Assembly (NCBI GenBank): GCA_023055355.1
Contig: JALJCS010000004.1
Location: forward strand, 27,246,744 to 27,310,743
Direction of reading: 5' to 3'
Length of the DNA stretch: 64,000 bases
From: Agelaius tricolor
Lineage: Eukaryota > Chordata > Aves > Passeriformes > Icteridae
The notes under the pieces were generated by a model that saw nothing but the letters and a program-made list of their open reading frames with translations, had not been told where the DNA came from and searched no databases. Below are positions 24,117-37,014 of the stretch, in pieces. The first letter of the stretch is position 1. The number at the start of each line of letters is the position of its first letter. Both the position numbers and the translations under genes were made by a program.

Positions 24117-27100
24117 GTAACATTTTAATTATTTCCACCCCTACACTGCCTCTAAAAAGTTGCATAGAGCGGCAATATCTGTTTTAGTGGGCCTCCAGAG
24201 TATATGTGACAGCATTATGATAAAAATATGTGTGTAACATTTCTCCTAAACACATTCAGGTTATCTTTCATGCAAGCTGACTTTAGATGATCCCTTAATG
24301 TGACACCTGAAATAATGTCATTTGCTGTCCTATGCAAAGGGTTTGCGAGTTGAAGGAAATGCTGATCTTAGGCTTTAAAAATGTCTTTGCTCTCATTTTT
24401 TTGGGACCTGATTGTTAAGAGAAAGAAAACTGTGCTTTTAGAGGTGTAGATGAGTATAATAATAAATGGCTGAGGTGGTGGTTGGTTTTGGGTGAAGAAT
24501 AACTATATTATTCATAGAGACATTTCTTACCAATTGGCTGGTGTAGTTTTAGGTCACTAACATATACCTGAAGGTAAGATATAAACTATTTTATTTTTCA
24601 ACTGGATAACAGAAAAGTTAGGAATGATTTACATAAGAAGTTTCTTTTTCTATGAGCCCACCCTGTTCTCCCCCCAAAAAATAAACCAAACAATAAACTT
24701 TATCAACCTTTGATATATTATTAATTTATTAGATTTTACATCTCTTGGTATATAGTGGACTGGCAGAAGATGTTTATCTAAATAGGCATATAAACTAATC
24801 AACATAATTTTGATACATCAGTTTTCATCTTTTTCATGTACAGGATTATCTGTGGCACTCAATGAGGGTTTTCCATGTAAAGGTTGTAGGTTGGGAGCCT
24901 ATCAGATGAAGTATTAGCCACTCACTCATTAAATAATTTAAAATATTTTTTAGAAATTTATGTGTACATGAAAATATATGTACTTCTGAATAGACAGTGT
25001 TAGTATGTGTGTGAGTGTAATTTATATGTACTATAAACAAAATGCCTTCTGATGCATTGTGCTGATGGTACTATGGATTGCTAGAAGTTTTGGGAGTTTT
25101 GAGTATCAACTTGGAAAAGAAATTACTGAATTTAAAAACTAGTGCTGTTTACAAATCTGGAGTTTAATTTCTCCTGTATTTGGTTGTTTGGTTTTTTTTC
25201 TTCAATTTATATGAAGCAATATTTTAAATCTGGAAGAATTGTGGCGGTAAAATAAGACCTTGTCATTTCTTTCCTTATATATTAGAGAGTACAATGGAAA
25301 ATTAGCTAATGGATTCACCTCATCTCCTCAAGGGCTGTGATTCACATTACAAATCCCCATCACACAGTAATTGCTATAGTTTTCAATGTACTGCCAGGAG
25401 TGAATCGAAACTAAGCTTTTATAGCACAGAGGGGGTGATTTATTCTCCCACTACAAAGTCACATTTTTCAGGGCATTGACAGGCATTAGAAAATTACATC
25501 ACAACAACCTAGCTAGGAGCATCCTCACACAGTTTTAATCAGTCGTCACTCGAGCCCCCCTTAAAGCAATGCCAGTTACACTGATAGAAGCACTGTCCTA
25601 GAGTTTGGTGAATTCTGTTTTTCAGTACCATCATACAGCACCCTGGGCATAAATTGTGAAAAGAAAGGAAAAGTGGAGGAAAACATTTCTATGTGATGAT
25701 CCAGGAAACTTTGGTGGTGATTGAAAGCCTTCTCCATGATCCATTTCCTGTTACAGACCACACTGCTTTGCAGATCACTCCCAGAATGCTGCCTGCCACT
25801 GTGGCCCTGCCAACAAACACAAGCACTGCCAGAAGAGCTTGGGCACAAAACCTGCTGTGGGCATTTTTTTTGAGGCCTAGGCTATGCCACTTTCTCTTGG
25901 ATTATGCACAGCCTAGAAGGACAAGGAAGCAAACAGTTCCGCCTAAGCAGATGGCTTTTAGTTGTTGGGTTTTTAAAGATGACATTCTTCAAATCCCACA
26001 GAGATAAGGACCCAAGAAGAGAAATTATATCTGCACAGGTTAAGGGGTAGTGAGTCTTCTAACATTAAAGCCAACATTAGAAAACAAGAATATATTTCAA
26101 AAGTAATTGTCACATGTGGGCAAAGAAATATATCCCAATCCAAACAAGTTGTTGCAACTCCAAATGGTTCGATAAATGCTTGATTATGTGATTTCTTTAG
26201 ATCTTCAGAGCTCAGTTTGATTGTACTCAATCTCACCTTTTACATCAGACTTTTGTGGTTAAGAATTCTGATTTTCAGAAGGGTTATTGACCTCAGGCAG
26301 GTGAAAATGTTGGCAGTCCCTCAGTGTTAGCTGCTCTGTCTCTACAGATACCAGGTAGCAGATATGGGCAGGTTGAAACCTTTGTCATCAGGCATTGTTG
26401 GTGAACCACACCTTGGAAGTTTGGAAAAGGTGACTGACAAAAAATTTTCTGTTATTTCTGTGTGTCTTTGTCTTACTAATAGTTGCCTATCCCACCTCGT
26501 GGTAGGTAAAATGCATAGATTTCAAATTTCTTCTTTTTTGTTTTATTTCCTTAGAAAATTATGTGTCTGTTGGCATCTAAATATTCAGGTATAAAACAGT
26601 AGTGGTCTATATGCAAAGACTGAACTTTGCAGAAAAGAGAATATGAGTAATACTAAACAAAAAAGGACCAAAAAGCCACAAAAACTTAGATCACTGATAC
26701 CCCCTTTTCTAAAAAACCAGAAGTCTTGCAGTGAAAAGTGATAACAAAAAATAAATAGTCTGCATAGCTGAGTTAAACATTCTAGTATCTTTAAAAGAAA
26801 TATTTATATTAAACATTCAGTAAGCATCCTAAAAAACCCAAAATAAAATGGAAAAAAACCCTATCCCAGTTATTTGGTGAAGTATTTAGAAGTAGTAATT
26901 TTTACTTTGCTCCTCATACCAAACCATCTACAGCTTTTATTTGGATTGGTTTGATTTTTTCATTGCTTACTTAGAACATTTAGGGTACATATTCTGTTGT
27001 TATATGACTTTTTATATTTATTCAAAATGTATTTTTTTGTGTCTGCTGAAATTTGAACACCATTTAAACACATCAATAGAAATAAACTTTCCAATACTTT

Positions 27101-28291
27101 TATGATCATTTAGGTAATTTTTTGGTGTACTTGTGAAGAAGATATTCAAAACCATTAAAAAACCCCAAATCCTTATTTTTTTGATAATGGCAGTTCTTTT
27201 TTCCTAGAGACAGAAGGCGAGGAAAAGCTGTGAAAATCTGTAAGGCTCATTTAGAAAAATACAGTCTCAGTCACTATGTGAGGGCAAGACTGTATGCAAA
27301 AAGTACATTTAAGAAAAAAGTGAGAGTGACAAAAATGGGGGTGTGTGTGTGAGGCTGATAGCATGAGTTTGATCCTAAATCTAAGCCACTCATTACACCA
27401 CTGATGGTATTTCCAGTATAAATACTCATAAAAGCTGGCATGATGGGTCTCTCCTAGACTGTGTGGAATTTTTGCAAGTCTTCCACAGACTGTTAGCAAC
27501 TTTGCATTGCCAAAGTATACGCTTCAATTCAGCTATCAACAAATGTATTTTTATTTATATTAATTCTTTTAACAATCGTTCTGCATTAACTGTTTAACAT
27601 TACCTTTACCCTATCCAGGCAAATGGCCTAGGCTAGAATTTCATGCTTTCATTCTGTTATCTTGACACATCAGCATAGTACAACAGCTGGCTCATTCCTG
27701 GAGATGCTGAGGGGAGCACTGTTCTCAGAGTGCTGAATTTCTTTCTCAGCTGTAGCTGTGGGGTATTCAGCATTCCAAGCATCATTCCTCTCCCTCCCAC
27801 TCCCCACCCTCCCCACACCACTGTGTATTTATGCTAACAGTGCTGATAAGGCAATCAAATGGGGAAATCTGATTTATCAGAGAGAGAAGTCAAAGGGGAA
27901 TTGAGAATGGGTGCATATTGCTTTTGCCTTACAATATCTTGTTCACGATTTGTATTGAGAAAGCATATAGCTAAAATTACACAGCCAGCAGCATGTCTGT
28001 GGAAACACATTTTGGCAAACACAGACACCTGTTAGAGCAGTAGTTCATACACTGTGACCTGTGTCCCTCCCTCATTCCTCTCCCCAGCAATGGTTTGGAA
28101 TAAAAGTAGCATTTCATGACAATTCAAGAACAAAAAGCCTAAAGTTTCCTGAGTGCAAAAATATTCATAGAGAGAAAATCAAATGATTTCTTATCTTTAT
28201 AAATTTAAGTAACTAATTCTAATAGTTATGCACAACTCTGTAATGCATAATGATGTACAAAACATTGTTTCCTCCCCATCCAGGCAAGGAT

Positions 28292-28330
28292 CTTCCTAAG
28301 AAACACTTCCTAAGAACACTTCCTAAGAAA
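28292..28330. repeat. 13-14 bp tandem repeat, three copies of CTTCCTAAGAA
   Basis: CTTCCTAAGAA begins at 28292, 28306 and 28319 with ACA-type spacers. It is a small local duplication inside the D-E intron. Confidence 0.88.
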
Positions 28331-31300
28331 TTAGTTGTATTCAAGCCAGACTTGCATGCTGCCATCTCACAGGAAATGGGTCAGCAATCCATTAAGATGC
28401 CATTAGATAATCTAATTTGGAACTTAATCTCTAAATTAACCATGCTCCATACTTGAGGCATACTTGAGAGAAAGAAAAAAAGTTTATGTTTGAATCGATA
28501 GGGGAGCCGAAGCGTGAAGAAGGCTGTTTGTTTTTTCTGTAGCTGTGGTCACGTCTCAAGCCGTCTGGTAACCAGGAGAAACCAGACATGATGTAATTCC
28601 AGATTGAACTTGAACTTCAGGGACTTAGAATGGGGGAACAATGGACCATAGGAATCAATAATGTCCATTTTCCACATGATTATGTTTGGAGCTTTAAGTT
28701 AAACTTTATGGGAGAAGCAACAAGAACTGCAGTGTGACCAAAATGAATGAGTTGATCTAGAAGAAAGATGCTAAAATAAAGAAAACAGCTTCAGTAATAA
28801 TTTCTGAGCAGCACTGCAGATTCCAGCAGAATTAGAAAAGTTCTTGCTCTGCAGTGAACTGGTTGCCTGTTCTGAGATCTCTTTGTTCTCTTAGGTGGGA
28901 CAAACTTAATCTTATGTTTCCTGTCAGATGATTTTTGGCAGCTGCTAGGGAAGGAGGAGCATATTATTGAGAATTCCCAAGTGTAAACTTTATATTTAAC
29001 CCCTTGGTTACTCCAGCTTTCTACTTCCTTATCACGTTACCTCCAATTGTTTCTTTTGAATCAGTAGAACTGATTTGTTTGGGGTTTATTTTGTTTGTTT
29101 GTTTGGTACAATTAGGATCATCTGTATTATTATTTAGTCATGCTAATTTGATAAACTTGTAGTTACATTTTTTTAAAATGTTAAGGTAAAAATTCTAATG
29201 GTTTGAAATTAAAATAGTCATATTTGGGAAAAGAAAAATGTAGTGCAGGTGTGTAAAGTTGAGAGTCAGTTTTTCATGGGCACCCCAGTGGACTCTGGTA
29301 GCCACGCACAAGTTCTCCGTGGTTTGTCTTGACTTGGTCAGAGCCTCCTCTGTGCAAGTGCATGTTTGAAATCTGCTGTTAGTCCTGTTCCTGCACCAAA
29401 TTCTTGTACATGAATGGTCCAAAGCACAGCATGGAAATGCACGATTTCTCTGGGCACTCCCTCTGTTGTGGGTATTCTTTGTAAGTAATGGGTTCTGTAG
29501 CCTCTTCCTGACCTTTGTGTACCTTTTTGTGTTTCACTGCCACAAAAAGAAGTTTGCAGGGAATAGAATAAATAGTATTCTTATAGATTTTCCTTTTCCC
29601 TCCCATGGGCATAAATCTTTAACTCCTCTGTCTGCTAGATGGGTGATATGTGCCTGCTAAACTGCAGAAGTCATCCTAAACTAACCTGAGATACTTCACA
29701 CATCTCTTGAAACAAGTACTCAACTTGGAGGTGAAATTTGGAAGCTATTTACCTATGGATGCTAGTTCATAATGGTAACAGAAGTACTCCTTTAAGTGGA
29801 TGTTGGAAGGGTGGTTATTCTTTTGGCAGAAATGCAGAAGTGGAAATTTAACCAGGACACTGAGAGTAGCAAAATTGCATTTCCAAAATTCTTACGATCC
29901 AAATAATTTTAAATGGTAAAACTCCCTGTATTTACGTGGGCAAACACTTACTAGAGAGAAGTTCCTTGCTTGGTGGTTTACTACTGTCATTTCACTCAAT
30001 ATTGATTGAAAGGTATTTCTACCTTTTCCAACCAAGGCCTGACTTTGCAGGCTCTCCTCTACCTTCTGTAAGCTAGTGAGTTCATGTATATTATAGTAAA
30101 GCTGCAAGAAGGAAATACTGCTTTAGATGTACTTTCTGAATGGTAAAATAGTCTTACACACTTCTGAAACTGCAAAAGAAGGAAGGTAATAACTGATGGA
30201 AAATAAGAATATGAAAGACCTCCACATTTATTCAGGTCAGATTAGATTTATTTTTTATTGCATTTAGTTAATTGTTTAACATTATTATGGTCTTTATGTT
30301 ATTATAACCTCCAAAGTGGACTGTATATACATATAATATAAGCACTACTTGTGGTCCATTCCAGTAATATTTTAATCAGAGGTTCTTGAAACAGAAATTA
30401 TTATCTTTAAGAGGAAATCATGGCAGAAATCTTGATTGAATTAACATCTGGAAACTGTAATGGAAAGTATAATGGAGAATGTTAACCCTGTAGTATGCTT
30501 GCAGAATTTTCCTTTGCTGTTTTATTGCATTTGAACAGATAAATACATTATACTTCCTGTAGATAGAGAGGGAACTGTTGACTGTATAATGTATTTGATA
30601 GTCTAGCTGTGGTGACGAGAAAACTGCTAGCAGTAGTGAAATCACTTAAAAGTGTGATGCTTCAGGAAGGTGGTCCTGCAACAAAGATGGATCTGAATCT
30701 CACAACAGATTCTTATGGTGCTTCTCACGTAATTTTCTTCAAAACTTAGCCTTGAGCAGTTTTTAAGGTCTCACTTCATGTTTCAGTGGAAAGGCATTTA
30801 TATTATAACTTCTGTCAGCAAATGGATAACAGATTTCCTCAGGAGTAGTAAACGGGAGTGTGGGGTAGACCTGCTTTATTCCACTCATATACAAAGATTT
30901 CTTATCTGAGGAAGCAGCCATGTGGGCATCCTGTTAACTTCTACAAGTACAACCACCTTGTCTGTGTTCTGGGCAATGGAAAGAACTTTGGCTTCCCTGG
31001 TTGAGGCACTTAGTGGACAAAGGCAGAGTGTTGCCTCTTGGTTTTGTGAAACCAAGTGCTGAATTTTAACTCACAGCAACTGCTGGATGGTATGGTGAAG
31101 GGAAAAGTGTTCCTCCATTTCCTGCTCATGTGGGCACCTAGACAGAGGTTGCTTTGCAGCCTGAAGTATCTGTCACTCCTGCTAGGATGTTCTGCAAAAA
31201 AAAACAGTGGATGGTTTCCGTGGCAGAAGCTAAGCTCTGCAATACTCAGAGAGGTCCTTTCTGAGTAGGCTGGAGAAGGCTAACAGGAAGACCTTGCTCT

Positions 31301-33867
31301 CCTGGGCAGTTAGCCTTGCTTGGCTTCATACTGCGGGAAGTGCTGGGCAGCTACAAAGCAGAGTGTGGCTCATAGGACAGATGAAAGCCCAACTAAATTT
31401 GCCATAAATGTAAAGGGGGTGGTGGGAATATTGGATAGGCAGCCATATGCATGTAGCTTAGCAGAGCTTGTGTTGTGTGTTTGGTTATTCACAGTTGTGT
31501 CACAGCTTGGAAGCTCTTGTTCTTGGAGCTCTGTGCTGTGACTAGGGCTGTTTTCCTCAATAGCTTTCATTCAGTTTTCTTCCTTTGTCTTCAGTAAGCC
31601 CCTGATGGTGGTACCTGGACTGGGGTGGCCCAAGATAGAGTTGCATCCACCTGCAGTATGATAATGTTATTTTCTAAACTACTACCAGAACTCATCAAGC
31701 CTTGAAAAGAATGTCTTAGGAAATGCCAGCAAACAGAGGGAATGGGCCAGTGCAGCCAGACTCTGCCCAGTGTGTGTGCTTAGACCAGGACTTCAACCAC
31801 CTCCAAGGTGGGGAAGAGGTGGCTGTTCCAGTCCTGCAGGCAGACAGTGTGTGGCTGTCTTGGTCCCCCCAGGTGCTCTGCTGCCTGTGCAACATCTCTG
31901 GCAGAAGGCTTGGTGTGAGCTTTGAGACAAGGGGCTTTGAAACTCCTGTGGGATATGCACAGTGTTAACATGGGTGATGTATTACTCCCTCAGGATTCAT
32001 AAGTAGTACTGACAAATTTCTTGCAGTCTGCATTTTTGTCATGGTCATAATACAAGGTGGGAGGCTTGAAATGTTTAAATAAACACCTATATTGAACTGT
32101 TAGGTCATATGGCAACAATGGTCATATTAGGAACTTGCTACAACTTATTTTTATTGAGCAGTTTCCATAAAAATCAAGATCTCTGTCTTGGATTTGAAGT
32201 ATCGGATAAAAACTTTGTTGCAAATACTAATTTGCTTTTAGTCAGAACTGACTTGTTTCCTTCACCCATTGTAGTCACTAGAGGGCTGGCAACTTTAAAA
32301 CAACGCAAAAAGTCAAAACTGTATTTATCCAATCATTGAAATGCACTATAAATCTTCAGAAAGATAACCTGGAGCCTGTGTGTTTAGCCTTTGCCACAGA
32401 AATTTTTTAAATAGAGTGTTGACCTCAAACAAAATTTATAATCTTTGAGTTAGTGCTCTATCTTTTTGAAGCCACTAAACGCTGTAAATCCCATGTAACA
32501 GGACGGCAAAGAACTGTGCATTGTAAAACATATATTCAGACAGATCCCAAGCAAACAAATCTGACTGGGTCTTTATTTTTTACTACTAGTTCTTATTTTT
32601 ATAAATCCACATACTTGGAGGCAATTTGCTTTGTGTCCATTATTTCAGCATTTACTTCTTAACATCACTGAAATCCAAAGAGGAAGGAACAAAAAATGCA
32701 TTTTAAAACAAATTGTGAAGGAAGATGAAGAATAAGTTGAAACAATTAAGCCACTTAAATGAAATTCTGGTATTGAATTTTTATTTTCTTTTTGGAACAT
32801 ATTCTTTTCATTATATCATCTTGGAAAAATCTTTCATGCATAACAAGGTTTAAGTTTTTTGTGAGTGCTTCAAGATTTGTGGTCTAACTGTGATTTTTAA
32901 ATTTCAAAAAGGTTTTTATTTTCCTTCAATAGCAGATTTTTTTTGTAATAGTCAATAGAATTAAAACAACAAAAAAAATTAAACATATTAGCTGATCTTA
33001 AATTTTTGAAAACAGCAATTTTAAAAAAAGATTTTCTGAAAAGTTAAGACTCTGCAGATTTTTAGGTGTTCTTCTAGAATACACCCAACTGAAGTAAAAA
33101 AAAACCAGCCTTATTGAAAAGTATTTATACTTCAGACATTGAAAGCATTAAGATATTAGTATTTATTGTATTTTCTTCATGAAATAAGATTAGTCCTTCT
33201 CCTTTGGGAATATGGTCTTTATTGAGACAAGCAGGTCAAGAACTATTTCCACTTTTTTGTGTGTGTAAAACATAGCACCTGAAATTAATTGCTAGGAGTT
33301 AAAATAATAAATTAGCAAGTTTAGTGAGGTAAGTATTTTCAAACAGAAGTAAATTACAGAAGCTGTTTGTATTTTTTTACTGTGAAAGATCTGAGAAACT
33401 TGTCCCCTGGTATTCACAAAATAAGTTGACCACTTTTCAGCGACTGAAATGATCATAAAAGCTGCCAAATGAAATGTAATTATGTCATGAACATTGGAAA
33501 TAGATTAAAAAGGTCAATTTTCCTCTTTACACCTGATGCCATAAAAGCACATCTGCCTGTCCAGGGAGAGAGCTGTGAAGAAATGGGCCAAAAGATATAG
33601 AAGGAAGAAAACTTTTTGCCTCCACAATACACATGTTGAAGGGCTTCAGATGTGTTATCAGGAAGCTTGTTAGCCTAATCCCGGAATATGATTCGAAATA
33701 AGCACTTATGTTTGAGATAAACACTGGAAAAGCTCAATACAATGAAATGCAGAGGAAGGGTGGGTTTGCATGCTGTATGTCCAGTGCTGGTATTAGCTCT
33801 TTGGCAGTGATGCTGACTTGATGATGCTGTTTTTCTTTTGAATAAATGTGACAAAATTTCTCTGAAG

Positions 33868-33945
33868 TCATAGAATCATATAGCTTACGATAGTTTGGTT
33901 TGGACTTCTGGGTTGTCAGAACCACATCTAAGGAAAGGGCTGCTC
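33868..33945 (-). mobile_element. Probable decayed CR1 LINE 3' end, reverse orientation
   Basis: TCATAGAATCATA followed by a TAGTTTGGTTTGGA-like segment resembles the reversed avian CR1 3' terminus (tail repeat, then GGTTTGGGTTGGA). The similarity fades after about 80 bp, so this would be an old truncated copy. The call rests on remembered consensus only. Confidence 0.5.
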
Positions 33946-34843
33946 AGGCTACTGGGTACTGAACACAGCAGATGAGACCCATCTTTGAGTATCCATCCAT
34001 CTTGCAAGTACTACTGATTGGTGCCTGGTGAACCTGTGAATGCCATTGGGACTTCAGCTCCTTAGTGACAGAGTTCTTTTAAAATGATGACTTAAGTTCC
34101 TAGTCGTTGAATCATCCTTGAAAATACTTTTTTTCTCAGAGGCTTGTTTTAAAAAATATGGTACTTGCTGTTACCCTCAACTCATGGCTACCCTTAGCTG
34201 CAAGTGTTTAGATGATTGGATCCTGTGTTAACTGGTGTTTCTGAAACTGACATTCTTAGGGAATTTTTTTTTTAAAGCAATTTTTTTGAACATAAAAATC
34301 CTCTGTTCTTATGGGCATCCTTAAATCTAAGAGGCCCATCTTGGGATGGTGACAAGATAAACTGATGTGTTGTAAGAGTGGAGGAAATCTCACAGGATGC
34401 TGAACCACTGAATCTTTATGCTGTATTCTTGAAAAAAGAACACCTGTACCCTGTGGTATATTTCACTAGCTCTTAAATGATATACATTGCACTGTGTAGT
34501 GTCATTTGTATGGTTTAGTTGTGTCTTCTCTATATATTTGCATATGACATTTTTGGAGGTTTTCATAAACAAACAGACCACTTAGTGTAACTCAGGAATC
34601 ATGCAACTTGCTACTGAGTTCAACACAATTATTTTTCTTTCAAACAACTCATACTTTCACAAAGAAAACTAGGAAGTAGAATCTCAAGTTACATTCACAA
34701 ATTTTCTTTCCAGTTTTATCTTAAGTAGTGCTATTATTAATGAATATTAGCTTGACCTTGACTCAAATTCATTGTATACATGTTTAATATATGTTTTTTT
34801 TTTCTCTCTCTTTCCCTCCTTGTCTCTTTCCCCTTTTCAACAG

Positions 34844-34973
34844 TCCTGGTACCTGGGCTAGCTTGGTTCCTTTCCAAGTATCAAATAGGACACCGATCCT
34901 GCCGACAAATGTCCCAAATTATGGTTTGAACATAATTGGAGAGCCTTTCCTTCAAGCAGAAACAAGCAACTGA
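34844..34973 (+). CDS. NFIB: NFIB terminal coding exon E, readable in two frames
   Basis: This is the start of the last exon. Joined to a phase-0 exon (A or C), it reads TCC TGG TAC CTG GGC TAG, giving SWYLG and a stop at 34859-34861. Joined to exon D, its first T completes AGT (Ser) and the frame continues PGTWASLVPFQVSNRTP to EPFLQAETSN with a stop at 34971-34973 (42 codons after the split Ser). Both endings match known NFIB C-termini as I recall them, and SWYLG is the common NFI family ending. The 18 nt at 34844-34861 therefore encode protein in two frames depending on splicing, and the rest of the exon is coding or 3' UTR accordingly. The acceptor has an exceptionally long pyrimidine tract. 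The first 60 nt of 3' UTR after the second stop are A-rich. Confidence 0.96.
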
Positions 34974-34975
34974 GG

Positions 34976-35036
34976 GAAAAAAATTAAAAGCAAAATTAAA
35001 AAAAAAAAAGAAAAAAGGGAAAAGAGAAGAAGACAG
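34976..35036 (+). repeat. A-rich tract directly after the stop codon
   Basis: Mostly A with scattered G and T over about 60 bp, including an A12 run near 34999. It lies in the proximal 3' UTR and could prime oligo-dT internally, mimicking a poly(A) end. Confidence 0.9.
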
Positions 35037-36105
35037 TATGAGAAAAGAACCTGAAGAAAGAAGAACAAAAATAGACCAGCAATTGCAGCTCTTACAATCA
35101 CTAATTCTCTTATGGTTGAAACTGAAATGATATACAAAGGGTCGATGATATTTCACTGATGAGTAGAATGCAGCTCCTCCTTAGTAGCCTTTGTTATATG
35201 AAGTCCGCTGGGAAATAGATGTTCTGTCTCTGACAATATATTTTAACTGACTTTCTAGATGCCTTAATATTTGCATGATAAGCTAGTTCTGTTGGTTTAG
35301 TATTCTTGTTGTTTACGCATGAGATCACTATTCCTGGTTATCTCACAAAACAAAGGCTAGGCAGCGGAGCTGCAGGAGGACAAGGGCCGTGAGCCAGACA
35401 GTTTCTCAACAGTCTGATTTCTAAATGTTTTTAAAATAAGCTCTGTAGCCTTTAGTTATCAGTATGGATTTATTAAACTTTGGCCCTTAATTCAGCCTTT
35501 TTCTAGTGTGTTATGCAGTTAAAATTTTCAATCAGTATGAACACACGGGCTCTATGGAAGAAATGCCTCTACGCAGGTAAAAGTGTTATCTTCTCATGCA
35601 ACAGTAAAAAAAGAAAAAAAGTGACGTTTTCCCCAGTAAAGAAACACTTACAGAGGCAAGTGCAATTTAAAAATCATATCTAAGAGGTCATCACTATAAG
35701 TCCTTCAGCCCTTGGACTCTAAATTGAGGGGATTAAAAATAAAAAATTACTTTGAACAAACTTATTTTTCCCCTCGGTTTTTGAGGGCATTAAAAGGCAT
35801 TAAGTCAAGACAAATCACGTCCTTGAGAATAAGAAATCAATGGAAACACAGCACTTATGTTGGTTTAGCTGCTGCCTCCACAGAGGGGTAGGATTTATTT
35901 ATTTAAAGTTACTTGTTGCATCAAGAACCCATAGGGTTTACATGTTTCTGTAAAATCTACATCATAGAGACAAAGACATAGGCAAATCCATGTCACAAGG
36001 GCAAAGCTTACCGTTTACAAACTGGTAATACCAGGATGGGGATATGTTGTATTTAAATAATGCACTCTTAATGTAAGTCTAATTACAGGGTGCTGTAAAC
36101 TTGCA

Positions 36106-36112
36106 TGGTGCT
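36106..36112 (+). promoter_or_regulatory. miR-29 seed match (TGGTGCT) in the 3' UTR
   Basis: TGGTGCT pairs with miR-29 nucleotides 2-8 (followed by T, so a 7-mer site). I recall NFI genes as reported miR-29 targets. Function here is inferred from the seed match only. Confidence 0.35.
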
Positions 36113-36260
36113 TTCAGAAGTTAGCCTTGTTCAACAATTTTCACATATTGACAGAAATATAATGTGCATGGGCAGACATTTTGCCTCTATGTCTCTTTAA
36201 AAATTTAAAATACTCTTTCCAGTAATCCTAATTTGCACGAAGATATAATGTCCACATTAC

Positions 36261-36267
36261 GTGCCTT
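36261..36267 (+). promoter_or_regulatory. miR-124 seed match (GTGCCTT) in the 3' UTR
   Basis: GTGCCTT pairs with nucleotides 2-8 of the neuronal miR-124. A single 7-mer match in 6.4 kb can arise by chance, so this is a weak candidate. Confidence 0.25.
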
Positions 36268-36282
36268 GCCTTGAAATCTAAA

Positions 36283-36313
36283 AAATGGAAAAAAAGAAAA
36301 AAAGAAAAAAAAA
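36283..36313 (+). repeat. A-rich (AAAAAAAG)n-like tract in the 3' UTR
   Basis: Runs of A interrupted by single G residues (GGAAAAAAAG and similar) form a second A-rich low-complexity patch inside the inferred 3' UTR. Confidence 0.85.
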
Positions 36314-37008
36314 CTACAAAAAAATTGACATCACTACACTTGTTTTGCTGCATTTATTATAATTTTAAATCTTTACCATTTTTATGAAAAAATATTTTGT
36401 ACTCCAGATGCGAAAAATGTGTGACATCATGGATTTTTTAGACAGTTATACCTTTATCTCACATTTATAGAGCATATCATGGCTGTGTATAGTTGCCGCT
36501 TAAGAATTGTAATCGACCAGCAATATTTTCAGTATTTTGGTGTTTTTTCTATTAACCTTTCATGTTTTTCATCTTCCAATTAATATTGGGGGGAGGGGAT
36601 ACAAATTTATACGAATTATGCAATACCAAGTTTTGCCTATGTAGGTAGTGCTTTTAGCTGTATTGGTTATTATAGGTAAGTACACAGATTTAAAAAAAAA
36701 AATAATGTATGCTTTTTTTGTTTGTTTTAATTGACCAAAGTGGGTACTGCTATTTTTGCAGTGTGATGAGGTCCTTTTCTGTACTGAGAGGTGGACAGGG
36801 GATTTTTTTTTATACATACATATATATATATTCTGGGGTGGGGGGGAGGATTTTTAACACTTTACAGTGTAGCTGTGAAGCAGTGCACCCTTAGCCAGGC
36901 AAGGGCTGCAAAGCAACTGTTCTGCCTACTGTGACAAACTTTCAAATAGGTTCCCTCTTTTTAACTTCCCACCTGGGGTGCAAGCTGAAATCATTTCTGG
37001 ATTTTAAA

Positions 37009-37014
37009 AATAAA
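37009..37014 (+). terminator. Possible proximal poly(A) signal AATAAA
   Basis: AATAAA occurs in the sequence TTAAAAATAAATAATG. Sequence about 20-60 nt downstream is moderately G/T-rich, so early cleavage would give a 3' UTR of about 2 kb. This rests on the hexamer only. Confidence 0.3.

Larger units (their letters stand above)
24117..34843 (+). other. NFIB: NFIB intron D-E (10.7 kb)
   Basis: This intron runs from a gtaaca donor to a very strong acceptor: about 45 nt of nearly pure pyrimidine (34792-34840) before caacag. It is mostly unique AT-rich sequence, with a short triple repeat at 28292-28330 and a probable decayed CR1 end at 33868-33945. Stretches at about 25290-25560 and 27650-27960 are unusually free of simple repeats and rich in homeodomain-like TAAT and E-box motifs, so they are possible conserved non-coding elements, unproven. 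No exon is recognised. Confidence 0.8.

Noticed and set aside
36835..36850. G-quadruplex in the 3' UTR (GGGGTGGGGGGGAGGA)
   Set aside because: Only about three usable G3 tracts are present, so a stable four-tract structure is doubtful.
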